Source of the DNA: an uncultured Gammaproteobacteria bacterium
GTDB lineage: Bacteria > Pseudomonadota > Gammaproteobacteria > Pseudomonadales > Azotimanducaceae
Assembly: GCA_913045175.1 (NCBI GenBank)
Contig: CAJWQG010000022.1
Location: 1-53,701 of the forward strand
Direction: 5' to 3'
DNA length: 53,701 nt
Made by a program: the position numbers and the translations under genes. The notes below the pieces were generated by a model, which saw nothing but the letters and a program-made list of their open reading frames with translations, did no database searches and had not been told where the DNA came from. Below, one piece after another: positions 23,435 to 32,843 of this stretch. The first letter of the stretch is position 1, and the number at the start of each line of letters is the position of its first letter.

Positions 23435-24538
23435 CTAAACCATCATTGGGCTAACGACATAGGATGTATTGCGGTCATCAGGATCGGTCAATAGGCACGC
23501 ACTGCTATCGTCGATAAATTCGATTTTAAGTTTGTCACCCCGCATGGTAGACAACACATCAAGGAGATAGCCCACATTAAAGCCAATTTCCAGCGCACCT
23601 CCGTCATACTCTACCGATACCGTTTCGTCAGCCTCTTCCTGAAGTGGATTGTTAGCGTGAATATCCAGCTTTCCAGCATCCATCTGTAAACGCACATTCC
23701 GATACATTTCGTTGGACAGTATCGAGGTGCGATTTAGAGCTTCTCTAATATCAGATCGATTACCTACCATGATCTTGTCTCCACCTGAGGGGATCGCCCT
23801 GGTGTAGTCCGGATAAGATCCATCAATCAGCTTGGTAACCAGTACCGCGTTCGCTGCCTCGGCCCGCAAATGATTACTCGAAAACTGGAGCTTCGCGTCT
23901 CCTTCGCTGTCCTCATTGAGCAACCTCATAAGCTCGTGGACACCCTTGCGTGGCACAATAAACCGCTGATTGTCCCCACGCACTTCATGTTCGACGAAGC
24001 TTGTTGCCAGTCTTTGGCCGTTGGTGGCAACCAGCCGGATCACGCCTTGCTCCAGCTCAACCAACACTCCATTAAAAAACAATCTGACATCCTGTTGCGC
24101 CATCGCGAAGCTGGTCTTGTCGAGCAATGAACCGAGTATTGCTGCCGGAACCTCTAACGCAACAGCACCTGTTTCGGGCTCTACATTAGGAAAGTCTATT
24201 GTCGGTAACGTTGCGAGATGGGACCTGAATTCTCCACTTACGACTGACAATCGAGAGGATTCTTGAGTGAGCTTTAAGGTAGCACCGCCAGCAAGGCTTT
24301 TGCAGATATCCATCAACTTTCTCGCCGGCACTGTCAGTTCGCCCGACTCATCAATTTCTACATCCGTCACGGTGGCTGATAGCTCTACTTCCTGGTCTGT
24401 ACCAGTTATCGTCAGCACACCCTCTTCTGCTACAAGCAATAGATTCGAAAGAATTGGCAAAGTTTGGCGTCGTTCAACGACACCAGCGACCAGTTGCAAT
24501 GGATCAAGCAGCGCTTCCCGGCTGATGCTAAGTTTCAC
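23435..24538 (-). CDS. Second beta sliding clamp paralogue, dnaA-proximal
   Basis: A full-length clamp of 367 residues starting at GTG 24538 (AAGGA upstream), 15 bp after dnaA. It aligns end to end with the neighbouring dnaN, roughly half identical by eye, sharing VVERRQTLPILSN, LTVPARKLMDIC and FAMAQQDVR. The partner pocket differs: VATNGQRLAT for VATDGHRLA, YPDYTRAIP for FPDYxRVxP, and the C-terminus VVSPMMV for VVMPMRL. An interface segment reads NNPLQEEADE instead of NNPEQEEAEE. There are no stops or frameshifts, so it appears to be under selection. It may be a specialised or partner-restricted clamp; function is inferred only. Confidence 0.92.
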   Translation of the reverse strand: MKLSISREALLDPLQLVAGVVERRQTLPILSNLLLVAEEGVLTITGTDQEVELSATVTDVEIDESGELTVPARKLMDICKSLAGGATLKLTQESSRLSVVSGEFRSHLATLPTIDFPNVEPETGAVALEVPAAILGSLLDKTSFAMAQQDVRLFFNGVLVELEQGVIRLVATNGQRLATSFVEHEVRGDNQRFIVPRKGVHELMRLLNEDSEGDAKLQFSSNHLRAEAANAVLVTKLIDGSYPDYTRAIPSGGDKIMVGNRSDIREALNRTSILSNEMYRNVRLQMDAGKLDIHANNPLQEEADETVSVEYDGGALEIGFNVGYLLDVLSTMRGDKLKIEFIDDSSACLLTDPDDRNTSYVVSPMMV

Positions 24539-24553
24539 AATCTATTGGTTCCT

Positions 24554-25867
24554 TCAGGACGTCAGCATTCGCAGCAGATTATTATAGTCTTCGTCGATAT
24601 CGCGTTTACTCTCTCTTAATTCTTCTATTCTGCGAACCGCATGAAGCACGGTTGTATGATCCTTGCCGCCAAAAGAATCTCCTATCTCGGGCAAGCTATG
24701 GTTCGTCAATTCCTTGGCCAAGGCCATAGCGATCTGTCGCGGCCGAGCGATTGAAACCGATCGCTTCTTTGAATGGAGGTCACTGATACGAATCTTATAG
24801 TAGTCAGCAACGGTCTTCTGAATATTCTCAATACCTACCTGCCGATCCTGAATTGCTATCAGGTCACGTAATGATTCTCGCACCTGGTCGACAGTAATAC
24901 TTCTTCCAGTGAACTTGGCGTTGGCTATTACTCTTTTTAGAGCGCCTTCCAATTCCCTCACATTCGCGCGGATTCGTTCGCCGATAAAAAATGCAGCTTC
25001 ATGAGGCAGGTCGGCCTGCTCCAGATCCGCCTTTTTCATTAAAATAGCGACACGAGTTTCAAGATCCGGCGGCTCTAGCGTTGCTGTCATTCCCCAAACA
25101 AACCTACTTTCTAGCCTCTCCTCAAGGCCTTCAATCTCTTTGGGATAGCGGTCACAGGTTAAAATGACTTGCCGTCCCCCCTCCTGTAACCTATTAAAAA
25201 CATGGAAAAATTCCTCCTGAGTCTTCATGCCCTTGGCGAGAAACTGAATATCATCCATTAACAGCACGTCCACTGATCGATAGTACTGTGTAAAGTCAGC
25301 CATAGTGCCATGCTCAATAGCCCTTACCATGTCCTCCATGAATCGCTGCGAATACATGTAAGCAACATTCAGATGCGGATTACGCTCTAGAATTGAATTA
25401 CCCACCGCATGCATGAGATGCGTCTTGCCTAACCCCACACCACCGTATAGCAGCAGTGGATTATAGGATGCGCCACCAATATTCTCTGTCACCTGCAGTG
25501 CAGCAGCTCTCGCGATCTGATTCGAACGCCCTTCTACGAAGGTGTCAAAAGTGAAATCTTTGTTTAAATCAAGTAAAGGATAAAAAGACTCACTCTCGGC
25601 AAATGCGTTTTCTCCCTTGCGCTTTACTTTCTGAGTGCTGCCAATTTCGAGCCGGACTTCCTGATTTCCGCCTGTGCGAACCAACTCAATAATCCGTTGC
25701 AAGAACTGATCATTAATCTGATCCCGGATATATTTATTCGGTGCCAGTAGCTTGACTTCTGTGTTGCCGGTTACTACCTGGAGGGGTTTTATACAGGTGT
25801 TAAATTGTTGCGTAGAGAGTTCATCTTCAAGACTCTGTAAACATTTTTGCCAAATACTGATCCCCAC
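24554..25867 (-). CDS. dnaA: Chromosomal replication initiator DnaA
   Basis: AAA+ initiator that binds DnaA boxes and opens oriC. Starts at GTG 25867 with a GGGGGT ribosome site. Its 437 residues make it shorter than E. coli (467), mainly in the variable linker around residues 75-100. Domain I begins [18 protein letters not shown]. Walker A is GGVGLGKTH at 142-150, and Walker B is LLMDDIQFL. The C-terminal DNA-binding signature is [17 protein letters not shown] likely promoter -10 lies at 25892-25897. It heads the dnaA-dnaN-dnaN-recF-gyrB run. Confidence 0.97.
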   Translation of the reverse strand: MGISIWQKCLQSLEDELSTQQFNTCIKPLQVVTGNTEVKLLAPNKYIRDQINDQFLQRIIELVRTGGNQEVRLEIGSTQKVKRKGENAFAESESFYPLLDLNKDFTFDTFVEGRSNQIARAAALQVTENIGGASYNPLLLYGGVGLGKTHLMHAVGNSILERNPHLNVAYMYSQRFMEDMVRAIEHGTMADFTQYYRSVDVLLMDDIQFLAKGMKTQEEFFHVFNRLQEGGRQVILTCDRYPKEIEGLEERLESRFVWGMTATLEPPDLETRVAILMKKADLEQADLPHEAAFFIGERIRANVRELEGALKRVIANAKFTGRSITVDQVRESLRDLIAIQDRQVGIENIQKTVADYYKIRISDLHSKKRSVSIARPRQIAMALAKELTNHSLPEIGDSFGGKDHTTVLHAVRRIEELRESKRDIDEDYNNLLRMLTS

Positions 25868-25891
25868 AGAACCCCCGTGATTATTTCGTTT

Positions 25892-25897
25892 ATTATA
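25892..25897 (-). promoter_or_regulatory. Probable dnaA promoter -10 element
   Basis: On the minus strand TATAAT is a perfect sigma70 -10 about 25 bases before the dnaA GTG. No good -35 hexamer sits at 16-18 bases, so the promoter is either weak or regulated. An upstream TTGTCA at about 25975-25970 has only a poor -10 partner. Confidence 0.45.
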
Positions 25898-26106
25898 GCT
25901 TTTTGCGGCAGGAAGCTCGTTAGCTAGTCACGCACTACGTGTTTAAAAAGCTGTTTCTAGTACACATGACAATGTCATATGTAAGACGCAAATAGTAACG
26001 CCAAAGGCATTGACAATGCAAAGCTCAATAGGCAAAAAGTTGATAAAAAATCTGTTTATTTATCAATAAGTTATACAATAAGAACATCAGTAAGCAGTGA
26101 TCATCC

Positions 26107-26126
26107 TGTGGGTAAGTTGTGGATAT
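26107..26126 (-). promoter_or_regulatory. Pair of DnaA boxes in oriC
   Basis: Two boxes on the minus strand, ATATCCACA (26118-26126) and TTACCCACA (26107-26115), each one base off TTATNCACA and separated by 2 bp in the same orientation. Confidence 0.7.
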
Positions 26127-26185
26127 AATTTAACAAACCGCATGAATATTTTTTGGAGTGCATAACATCGCTATTCATCCAACTG

Positions 26186-26194
26186 TTATACACA
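26186..26194 (+). promoter_or_regulatory. DnaA box, perfect match
   Basis: TTATACACA fits the consensus TTATNCACA exactly. It is the strongest box in the origin. Confidence 0.85.
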
Positions 26195-26273
26195 GATAAA
26201 TAACATCTTCGAGGTATCTCCATACACGAGATATTAATCGTGCAACCAATTGAAATTATTAAATTAACTACCG

Positions 26274-26282
26274 TAATCCACA
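26274..26282 (+). promoter_or_regulatory. DnaA box beside the AT-rich unwinding region
   Basis: TAATCCACA differs from the consensus at the second base only. It directly borders the A+T block at 26283-26345, where a box is expected to position DnaA for strand opening. Confidence 0.65.
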
Positions 26283-26377
26283 GATTAAGATTATCTAATA
26301 AAAACAATAATAAATTTTATATATATATATTATTTAATAATTACGTATTCCACGAATAGTGAGTTATGAGGTCCTCA

Positions 26378-26406
26378 TTGACTGACATTAGGTTCTTCAT
26401 TAGAAT
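26378..26406 (+). promoter_or_regulatory. rpmH promoter (sigma70 type)
   Basis: TTGACT (26378-26383), a 17-base spacer and TAGAAT (26401-26406) form a strong sigma70 promoter. Transcription would start near 26413, about 22 bases before the rpmH ATG. Confidence 0.8.
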
Positions 26407-26434
26407 CCGCCGCTCTCTCAATTGGGTCTCTATG

Positions 26435-26569
26435 ATGAAAAGAACATTTCAACCAAGCGTGATAAAACGGAAGAGAACCCATGGTTTCAGGGCCAGAATG
26501 GCCACCAAGGCTGGCCGTCAGGTATTAAAAAGACGACGTTCCAAAGGTCGCAAAGAACTGTCTGCTTGA
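26435..26569 (+). CDS. rpmH: 50S ribosomal protein L34
   Basis: A 44-residue, strongly basic ribosomal protein: [20 protein letters not shown], then [19 protein letters not shown]. The family length is 44-46. The frame is open further upstream, but the start is fixed by the conserved MKRTFQPS; an ATG immediately before it at 26432 would add one residue. It begins the rpmH-rnpA-yidD-yidC-mnmE run and is driven by the strong promoter just upstream. Confidence 0.97.
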   Translation: MKRTFQPSVIKRKRTHGFRARMATKAGRQVLKRRRSKGRKELSA

Positions 26570-26583
26570 TAAATGCAGCTCCT

Positions 26584-26931
26584 ATGGGCTTACCCAAAAG
26601 AGCCCGATTGCAGCACAGCAGAGAATTTAATGCGGTTTTTGAACAGAACACGTTTCGGGTTTCAACGCCAGGGTTCCTAATCCTGGCAAAAAAGAACGAT
26701 TTTACCTATAACAGACTGGGTATGATCATTAGCAAAAAAACAGCCCCCACCTCAGTAAGACGTAACCTGGTTAAACGGTTGATAAGGGAAACGTTTCGCC
26801 AGACGCAACTTGGGGCCTTTGATACCGTAGTTCTGGCGCGTCCACCCGTAAATAGGGAAACAAAAACACAGCTTCGGAAAAACCTGTCTCTGCTTTTCGC
26901 GGAACTTGAGACAAAAGTGGGGTATCAGTGA
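26584..26931 (+). CDS. rnpA: Ribonuclease P protein component
   Basis: Small basic protein that assists the RNase P RNA in maturing tRNA 5' ends. From ATG 26584 ([20 protein letters not shown]) it has 115 residues, the usual size. The frame is open upstream through rpmH, but those codons do not resemble the family. The RNA-contacting motif, normally RNRxKRxxRE, reads [11 protein letters not shown] here, with leucine in place of the second arginine of RNR. yidD starts in its stop (GTGA overlap). Confidence 0.93.
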   Translation: MGLPKRARLQHSREFNAVFEQNTFRVSTPGFLILAKKNDFTYNRLGMIISKKTAPTSVRRNLVKRLIRETFRQTQLGAFDTVVLARPPVNRETKTQLRKNLSLLFAELETKVGYQ

Positions 26932-27173
26932 AGAAACTGGCAATGTCGGTGATCTGGATTTATCAGGCTACGATCAGTGGTTTATTTGGCCCGCGGTGCA
27001 GGTTTTATCCGTCCTGCTCTAATTATGCTATACAAGCGATTGAGAAGCATGGGGTGACACGCGGTAGTTTCCTGGCGGTTAAGAGGATCTGCAAATGCCA
27101 CCCGTTACATCCCGGGGGCGTTGATATGGTGCCAAACCGGCCAGAAGACGAACTGCTGGGAGGGCAAAATTGA
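26928..27173 (+). CDS. yidD: Membrane protein insertion efficiency factor YidD
   Basis: Small membrane-associated protein that supports YidC-dependent insertion. It has 81 residues starting at GTG 26928, overlapping rnpA by 4 bases. The family signature is complete: [20 protein letters not shown], then [10 protein letters not shown] and [13 protein letters not shown]. It shares one base with yidC (TGATG). Confidence 0.95.
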   Translation: MKKLAMSVIWIYQATISGLFGPRCRFYPSCSNYAIQAIEKHGVTRGSFLAVKRICKCHPLHPGGVDMVPNRPEDELLGGQN

Positions 27174-28876
27174 TGGATTACCAGCGAATTATCATATTGC
27201 TTGGTCTCGCCGTAACCTCATATTTTCTTATATTGGCGTGGAATGATGATTATGGGCAGGGCAGGTCTCCTGATGTTTCTCAGGAAGTGCTATCTGACAC
27301 GACATATAGCTCATCACAGAATGTTGAAATATTACCCCAATCGATACCTCAGGCAATTCCGCAAGTTGCCGACCACGAAGATTTGATACCCACAATTGAA
27401 CCTTCAGATTACCGTCAGGTGCAGAAACCTGATCCAGGCACTTCGGATCGTTTTATCCTGGTGACTACGGACGTGTTGTCTTTGACCCTGGACAAACTTG
27501 GTGGAGATATAACATCTGTATCGCTTAGAAACTTCCCAACCAACATAGAGACGCCCGAAGAATCTTTTGTGTTGGTTGACCCACGTAACGCCTATAGCGC
27601 TCAGAGTGGGTTGATTGGACCAAATGGTACGGATACGCCAGCTGGCAGACCTACTTTTTCTAGTTATTCCAATGAATACAACCTGGGGGAAGAAGAGCAA
27701 CTCAGTGTAGAACTGAGTTTTGTGCAGGACGGTGGTGTGAAAATTGTAAAGGAATACGTTTTTACCAGATCCAGCTATCTTATTGATATCAACTATTTGG
27801 TTGAAAATGGGAGCGAAGACGATTGGTCTGGAGCTGTCTTTGCACAGATAAAAAGAGATTCACAGGATCCCCATAACGTCGATACGAATGCAATGGGAAT
27901 GCGTCCCTTTGTGGGTGGAGCAACACGTACAGAAGAGGCTTCATATCACAAGTTAGAGTTTGACGACATAGAAGAGTTGACCTTTAGTGACAAGCAGACC
28001 GGTGGTTATATAGCGCTTGTGCAACACTATTTTGTTTCTGCTTTCGTGCCTAACAGAGAAGCTGAGCATAGTTACGAGGCGAGAAAGTTGCCCGGGCAGG
28101 ACGTATATATTTTTGGTCTCACGTCACCCTTGTGGACGGTTACCAGTGGTGCTCAAGATCGACAATTGATTCAGTACTACGTAGGTCCAAAAGATCAGTA
28201 TCGACTGAGGGATATTGCAACCGGACTGGATCTGACGATTGACTATGGGTTCTTATGGTGGATGGCGCAGCCACTGTTTTATCTGCTAACGAATATACAA
28301 CAGTATGTTGCCAGTAACTGGGGTTTAGCCATTATGCTGTTAACGCTTTGTGTTAAAGCGATAATGTATCCGTTGTCTGCCGCCAGCTACCGGTCGAATG
28401 CCAAGCTGCGAAAGTTGCAACCAGAGATGCTAAGGCTAAGAGAGCAATATGGCGATGATCGTCAGAAGCTTTCGCAGGGGATGATGGAACTCTACAAAAA
28501 AGAAGGTACTAATCCACTAAGCGGCTGTTTTCCATTGTTGTTGCAAATGCCTGTTTTTCTTGCACTTTATTGGGTTCTTTTGGAAAGCGTCGAGTTGCGT
28601 CAGGCCCCCTTTGTATTGTGGATCGATGACTTGTCAGTGATGGATCCCTACTTTGTCTTGCCTATTCTCATGGGTGTTTCAATGTATTTTGTGACGATGT
28701 TGCAACCTGAACCACCGGATCCAATGCAGGCGAAAATATTCAAAATGATGCCCATCATGTTTACGTTTTTCTTCCTGTGGTTTCCTGCGGGCTTGGTGCT
28801 TTACTGGTTGGTTAATAACGTATTGTCTATCTTGCAACAGTGGTATGTGACAAGACAGATTAACGCGGGAAAATGA
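27173..28876 (+). CDS. yidC: Membrane protein insertase YidC
   Basis: Inserts membrane proteins into the inner membrane, alone or with SecYEG. ATG 27173 overlaps the yidD stop by one base and gives 567 residues. Residues 5-25 are the first membrane span (RIIILLGLAVTSYFLILAW). A large periplasmic beta domain follows to about residue 355, as in other gram-negative YidC. The conserved C-terminal five-span core begins near WMAQPLFYLLTNIQQYV and contains the hydrophilic-groove arginine in YPLSAASYRSNAKLRKLQP. NPLSGCFPLLLQMPVF is also typical. Confidence 0.96.
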   Translation: MDYQRIIILLGLAVTSYFLILAWNDDYGQGRSPDVSQEVLSDTTYSSSQNVEILPQSIPQAIPQVADHEDLIPTIEPSDYRQVQKPDPGTSDRFILVTTDVLSLTLDKLGGDITSVSLRNFPTNIETPEESFVLVDPRNAYSAQSGLIGPNGTDTPAGRPTFSSYSNEYNLGEEEQLSVELSFVQDGGVKIVKEYVFTRSSYLIDINYLVENGSEDDWSGAVFAQIKRDSQDPHNVDTNAMGMRPFVGGATRTEEASYHKLEFDDIEELTFSDKQTGGYIALVQHYFVSAFVPNREAEHSYEARKLPGQDVYIFGLTSPLWTVTSGAQDRQLIQYYVGPKDQYRLRDIATGLDLTIDYGFLWWMAQPLFYLLTNIQQYVASNWGLAIMLLTLCVKAIMYPLSAASYRSNAKLRKLQPEMLRLREQYGDDRQKLSQGMMELYKKEGTNPLSGCFPLLLQMPVFLALYWVLLESVELRQAPFVLWIDDLSVMDPYFVLPILMGVSMYFVTMLQPEPPDPMQAKIFKMMPIMFTFFFLWFPAGLVLYWLVNNVLSILQQWYVTRQINAGK

Positions 28877-28889
28877 ATCGGGCGCCGGC

Positions 28890-30239
28890 ATGTATGAGAA
28901 GGATACGATAGTCGCCTTAGCTACTCCGTTAGGTAAGGGTGGTATTGGTGTGGTACGCGTATCAGGGCCGTTAGTTACTGATATTGCTAACGGTATGATT
29001 GGGGGGATTCCTGAAGAACGTATAGCCACCTTTACGAGCTTTCTTGATGCCGGTGGTTCCCCGGTAGACCAAGGTCTCGCCTTGTTATTTAAATCACCTC
29101 GCTCCTTCACCGGAGAAGATGTCCTGGAAATTCAGGGTCATGGCGGACCTGTCGTTATGAACTTGATCGTAGAAAGGGTCGTTGAACTCGGGGCCCGGTT
29201 GGCCAGACCAGGAGAGTTTTCAGAGCGAGCATTTCTCAACGATAAAATCGATCTGTCACAGGCAGAAGCGATCGCGGATCTGATTGATAGCGCAAGCAAT
29301 CAAGCTGCAATGAGCGCAATGCGATCTCTCCGCGGAGAATTCTCCAGGAAGGTATATCACATAACAGAATCCCTGGTACAACTTAGGACATATGTTGAGG
29401 CGGCGATCGACTTCCCAGAGGAAGAAATCGATTTTCTGGAGGACCCTCGAGTCAATTCCGGACTCGATGCCTTGATTGAAAAAATTTCCGATTTGAAGAA
29501 CGAGGCTACCCAGGGGGCGCTGCTACGGGAAGGGGTAAGCATTGTATTGGCAGGTCGACCCAACGCGGGAAAATCCAGTTTGATGAACCGTTTTACAGGA
29601 ACGGATACCTCTATAGTGACAGAAATAGCGGGTACAACTCGCGACGTGATAGACGAGCATGTTCATCTGGATGGCGTACCAATTAGGTTGATAGATACTG
29701 CCGGATTACGTGAAGGCGGTGATCCAATCGAAATAGAGGGTGTTCGACGAGCGGTCAAGGAAATAGATCAGGCAGATTTTGTGCTGATTGTGGTTGATCT
29801 TGGTGCACACAGGGAAGACCTCAATAGTCATGTTGAGCAGCTAATGTATGAAATACCAAACAACGCCCCATATTTGGTCGTGCTGAATAAATCGGATATC
29901 TGGCAGCCAACGACGGTGGACCTGTCATGCGAGTATGTACTCACTTCGGCGGTAACTGGTGTAGGCATTGATGTGTTAAAAGGTCGATTGAAAGAAGGAA
30001 TCGGCTACACTGTTGGAGGTGAAGGGACATTTATAGCGCGCTCCCGTCACTTGGATGCCCTGCAGCGGGGACTAGAAGCACTCTCAAAGGGGAAAACAGC
30101 GTTTGCTGATAGCAGGGCTGGGGAATTGCTCGCGGAAGAGCTGCGCCGTTGCCAGTTGGCCTTAGGAGAGATAACTGGAGAGTTTACGAGTGATGATCTA
30201 CTGGGAAGAATATTTTCCAGCTTCTGCATAGGAAAATAA
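28890..30239 (+). CDS. mnmE: tRNA modification GTPase MnmE
   Basis: Works with MnmG to make the cmnm5U34 modification in tRNAs. The 449 residues start MYEKDTIVALATPLGKGGIG. The N-terminal folate-binding domain, the helical domain and the inserted G domain are all present: G1 GRPNAGKSS, G2 region TEIAGTTRD, G3 DTAG, G4 NKSD. The C-terminal FCIGK with cysteine 446 is the hallmark of the family. It is 13 bp after yidC. Confidence 0.97.
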   Translation: MYEKDTIVALATPLGKGGIGVVRVSGPLVTDIANGMIGGIPEERIATFTSFLDAGGSPVDQGLALLFKSPRSFTGEDVLEIQGHGGPVVMNLIVERVVELGARLARPGEFSERAFLNDKIDLSQAEAIADLIDSASNQAAMSAMRSLRGEFSRKVYHITESLVQLRTYVEAAIDFPEEEIDFLEDPRVNSGLDALIEKISDLKNEATQGALLREGVSIVLAGRPNAGKSSLMNRFTGTDTSIVTEIAGTTRDVIDEHVHLDGVPIRLIDTAGLREGGDPIEIEGVRRAVKEIDQADFVLIVVDLGAHREDLNSHVEQLMYEIPNNAPYLVVLNKSDIWQPTTVDLSCEYVLTSAVTGVGIDVLKGRLKEGIGYTVGGEGTFIARSRHLDALQRGLEALSKGKTAFADSRAGELLAEELRRCQLALGEITGEFTSDDLLGRIFSSFCIGK

Positions 30240-30312
30240 GTACTTGGGCGGTAAATGGACATTGATTAACCCATGCGTATACTTGCGATCCGATTGAAAT
30301 CGATCATATTCC

Positions 30313-32190
30313 ATGACTGAAAAACACTTCGAGGTCATTGTCGTCGGTGGTGGGCACGCCGGGACTGAAGCTGCACTCGCGTCGTCGCGAATGGGGTGTC
30401 GTACACTTTTGCTCACACAAAACATCGAAACGCTGGGTCAGATGTCATGTAATCCAGCTATCGGTGGAATTGGCAAAAGTCACCTGGTTAAAGAAATCGA
30501 TGCATTGGGTGGCATCATGGCTCGGGCTGCTGACGAGGCTGGAATCCATTTTCGTACCTTGAATGCCCGGAAAGGACCAGCGGTTAGGGCCACAAGAGCA
30601 CAGGCGGATCGAGCGCTTTACAAAACAGCGATTCGGAACGCACTGGAAGAACAGCCCAATCTGCTTATATTTCAGCAGTCAGTGGATGACCTGTTGGTAG
30701 CAGGCGATCGTATCGAAGGCGTTACTACTCAGATGGGTTTGTCATTCTACGCACCTACTGTCGTATTGACCGTCGGAACTTTCCTTGGGGGAGTTATCCA
30801 TGTGGGGATGGAAAAAAGGGAAGGCGGGCGTGCGGGGGATGCGCCGTCCAATCGACTAGCTGCTCGGTTGCGCGAGCTACCCTTTCAGGTGGGTAGGTTG
30901 AAAACGGGGACACCACCCAGAATAGATGGAAAAACCATAGATTACAGTGAGTTAGAGTCACAACCAGGGGATGAACCACGCCCTGCTATGTCCTATTTGT
31001 CAACGGGAGAGGAGCACCCGCGTCAGGTAGCTTGCCATATCACACATACGAACGAGAAGACGCATGACGCGATCCGGGCGGGGCTGGACCGGTCCCCACT
31101 TTTTACAGGGGAAATCGATGGTGTAGGGCCACGTTATTGTCCTTCTATTGAAGATAAGGTAGTGAGATTCACTGATCGATCATCGCATCAGATTTTCATC
31201 GAACCCGAGGGACTCAATACCCGAGAGGTTTATCCTAATGGCATATCCACCAGTCTGCCCTATGATGTGCAGCTGGACCTGGTACAGAGCATCAAGGGCT
31301 TTGAACAAGCACACATTACGCGCCCGGGATATGCGATCGAGTATGACTATTTCGAGCCGCGTGACCTGCGGACGTCGCTGGAGACCAGGTACCTGGCAGG
31401 TTTGTACTTTGCCGGACAGATCAATGGTACGACTGGGTATGAAGAAGCGGCGGCGCAGGGGCTGGTTGCAGGAATTAATGCGGCTCTGAGTGTAAAAGAG
31501 GAAGGCCTCTGGTGTCCCGATAGAAGTCAGGCGTATATCGGCGTATTAATTGACGATCTGATTACCCTTGGTACCAAAGAACCATACAGAATGTTTACCA
31601 GTCGAGCGGAGTACCGTTTGGTTCTGCGCCAGGACAATGCAGATCGCAGATTAACTGCTATTGGCCGAAAGCTCGGCCTCATAGACAATGATCGGTGGCG
31701 CATGTTTAGCGAAAAAGAGGCTGGTATTGGCGCCCTGTCAAAGGAGATGGCCAGCAGGTGGGTTCAGCCTGGTGATGCAAAGTTTGAAAATCATCTGGGT
31801 AAACCGCTGTCCAGGGAATACAACTTGCTCGATCTACTCAAAAGACCGGAAGTCGAAGTAGAGTCATTATTAAGCCTGGCGGGCCTGCCTGATAATAATG
31901 CCGGGGTATCCGAACAGGTGGAAATTGATTGCAAATATGCCGGTTATATCAGTCGCCAGCAGCAGGAGATTGATCGGGTCAGATCCCAGCATGGTCTCGG
32001 GATACCAAAAGATATCGATTATTCTGGTGTTGCGGGTCTGTCCAATGAGGTAAGCCAGAAGCTACACGAAGTCAGGCCCGAAACCATTGGTCAGGCAGCG
32101 AGAATTTCCGGGGTAACGCCAGCAGCTGTATCTCTTTTGCTAATCTACCTAAAGAAGCATAAAGCGTCGGCGGCACTGAAGTCTGCTTGA
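30313..32190 (+). CDS. mnmG: tRNA uridine-5-carboxymethylaminomethyl modification enzyme MnmG (GidA)
   Basis: FAD-dependent partner of MnmE. The 625 residues (E. coli 629) start with the FAD-binding [20 protein letters not shown]. Conserved blocks follow: [49 protein letters not shown], and [10 protein letters not shown]. It is separated from mnmE by 73 bp, the largest gap in this run, which may hold a secondary promoter. Its TGA overlaps the rsmG ATG by one base. Confidence 0.97.
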   Translation: MTEKHFEVIVVGGGHAGTEAALASSRMGCRTLLLTQNIETLGQMSCNPAIGGIGKSHLVKEIDALGGIMARAADEAGIHFRTLNARKGPAVRATRAQADRALYKTAIRNALEEQPNLLIFQQSVDDLLVAGDRIEGVTTQMGLSFYAPTVVLTVGTFLGGVIHVGMEKREGGRAGDAPSNRLAARLRELPFQVGRLKTGTPPRIDGKTIDYSELESQPGDEPRPAMSYLSTGEEHPRQVACHITHTNEKTHDAIRAGLDRSPLFTGEIDGVGPRYCPSIEDKVVRFTDRSSHQIFIEPEGLNTREVYPNGISTSLPYDVQLDLVQSIKGFEQAHITRPGYAIEYDYFEPRDLRTSLETRYLAGLYFAGQINGTTGYEEAAAQGLVAGINAALSVKEEGLWCPDRSQAYIGVLIDDLITLGTKEPYRMFTSRAEYRLVLRQDNADRRLTAIGRKLGLIDNDRWRMFSEKEAGIGALSKEMASRWVQPGDAKFENHLGKPLSREYNLLDLLKRPEVEVESLLSLAGLPDNNAGVSEQVEIDCKYAGYISRQQQEIDRVRSQHGLGIPKDIDYSGVAGLSNEVSQKLHEVRPETIGQAARISGVTPAAVSLLLIYLKKHKASAALKSA

Positions 32191-32807
32191 TGACGCTTGG
32201 TCAAATTCAGCAAGGATTAGGTGAGTTTCCCTTTCCTGTTTCATCGGATCTTTCTGAAGCTTTAGAAGATTATCTAAGACTCCTTGAGCGCTGGAACAAA
32301 ACCTATAACCTGACTGGTATCCTTAGTGTGGAACGGATGGTGACGCATCACCTGATGGATTCACTGTCTATAGTGCCATTGATTGACGGAGCACACATTG
32401 CTGATGTTGGTACCGGTGCAGGATTGCCAGGCATCCCGTTGGCACTCCATTTTCCAGAAAAGCACTTCACTTTAATTGACAGTAACGGCAAGAAAATACG
32501 CTTCCTGACACAAGCAAAAATAGCGCTGGGATTAAACAATGTCACCATTGTCCAGGAACGAATGGAGCTGGTGCGTGATCAATTTGATCAGGTTGTATGT
32601 AGGGCTCTGGCGCCGCTTGATGAACTGGCAAAATCATGTGCACACTTGATGGCCTCAAATGGTACCCTGCTCGCTATGAAGAGCGGCGATCATGAACCGT
32701 TATCAGCGGCTGCGCCGTTACAAGTTAAATGCCAGACGCCGCTTCATGTACCCATGCTAAAAGAGGACCGAGTGGTTGTCACACTCGCTCACAAAACATC
32801 ATCGTGA
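32190..32807 (+). CDS. rsmG: 16S rRNA m7G527 methyltransferase RsmG (GidB)
   Basis: Methylates G527 of 16S rRNA. ATG 32190 shares a base with the mnmG stop (an in-frame TTG is one codon upstream) and gives 205 residues (E. coli 207). The SAM-binding motif is DVGTGAGLPGIPLAL. LLERWNKTYNLTGI in the N-terminal part and VCRALAPLDELA in the C-terminal part are typical. It is the usual link between mnmG and parA. Confidence 0.96.
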   Translation: MTLGQIQQGLGEFPFPVSSDLSEALEDYLRLLERWNKTYNLTGILSVERMVTHHLMDSLSIVPLIDGAHIADVGTGAGLPGIPLALHFPEKHFTLIDSNGKKIRFLTQAKIALGLNNVTIVQERMELVRDQFDQVVCRALAPLDELAKSCAHLMASNGTLLAMKSGDHEPLSAAAPLQVKCQTPLHVPMLKEDRVVVTLAHKTSS

Positions 32808-32843
32808 ATTATCAATAAAGACATTCATTGTGATTAAGGAAAT

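Larger units (their letters stand above)
25868..26434. other. oriC, chromosomal replication origin
   Basis: A 567-bp gene-free, AT-rich stretch between dnaA and rpmH, the standard origin position in Pseudomonas and relatives. DnaA boxes (TTATNCACA) are one perfect on the plus strand (26186-26194) and three with one mismatch: 26107-26115 and 26118-26126 (both minus, 2 bp apart) and 26274-26282 (plus). A looser match is at 26071-26079. Next to the last box, 26283-26345 is almost pure A+T with a run of TA repeats and is the probable unwinding element. A palindrome ATGAC-AAT-GTCAT lies at 25966-25978. The ends carry the dnaA and rpmH promoters. No real coding frame was found. Confidence 0.9.

Noticed and set aside
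26101-26307. A 68-residue minus-strand frame in the dnaA-rpmH gap
   Set aside because: It is AT-driven, overlaps DnaA boxes and has no protein-family look; it is the origin.
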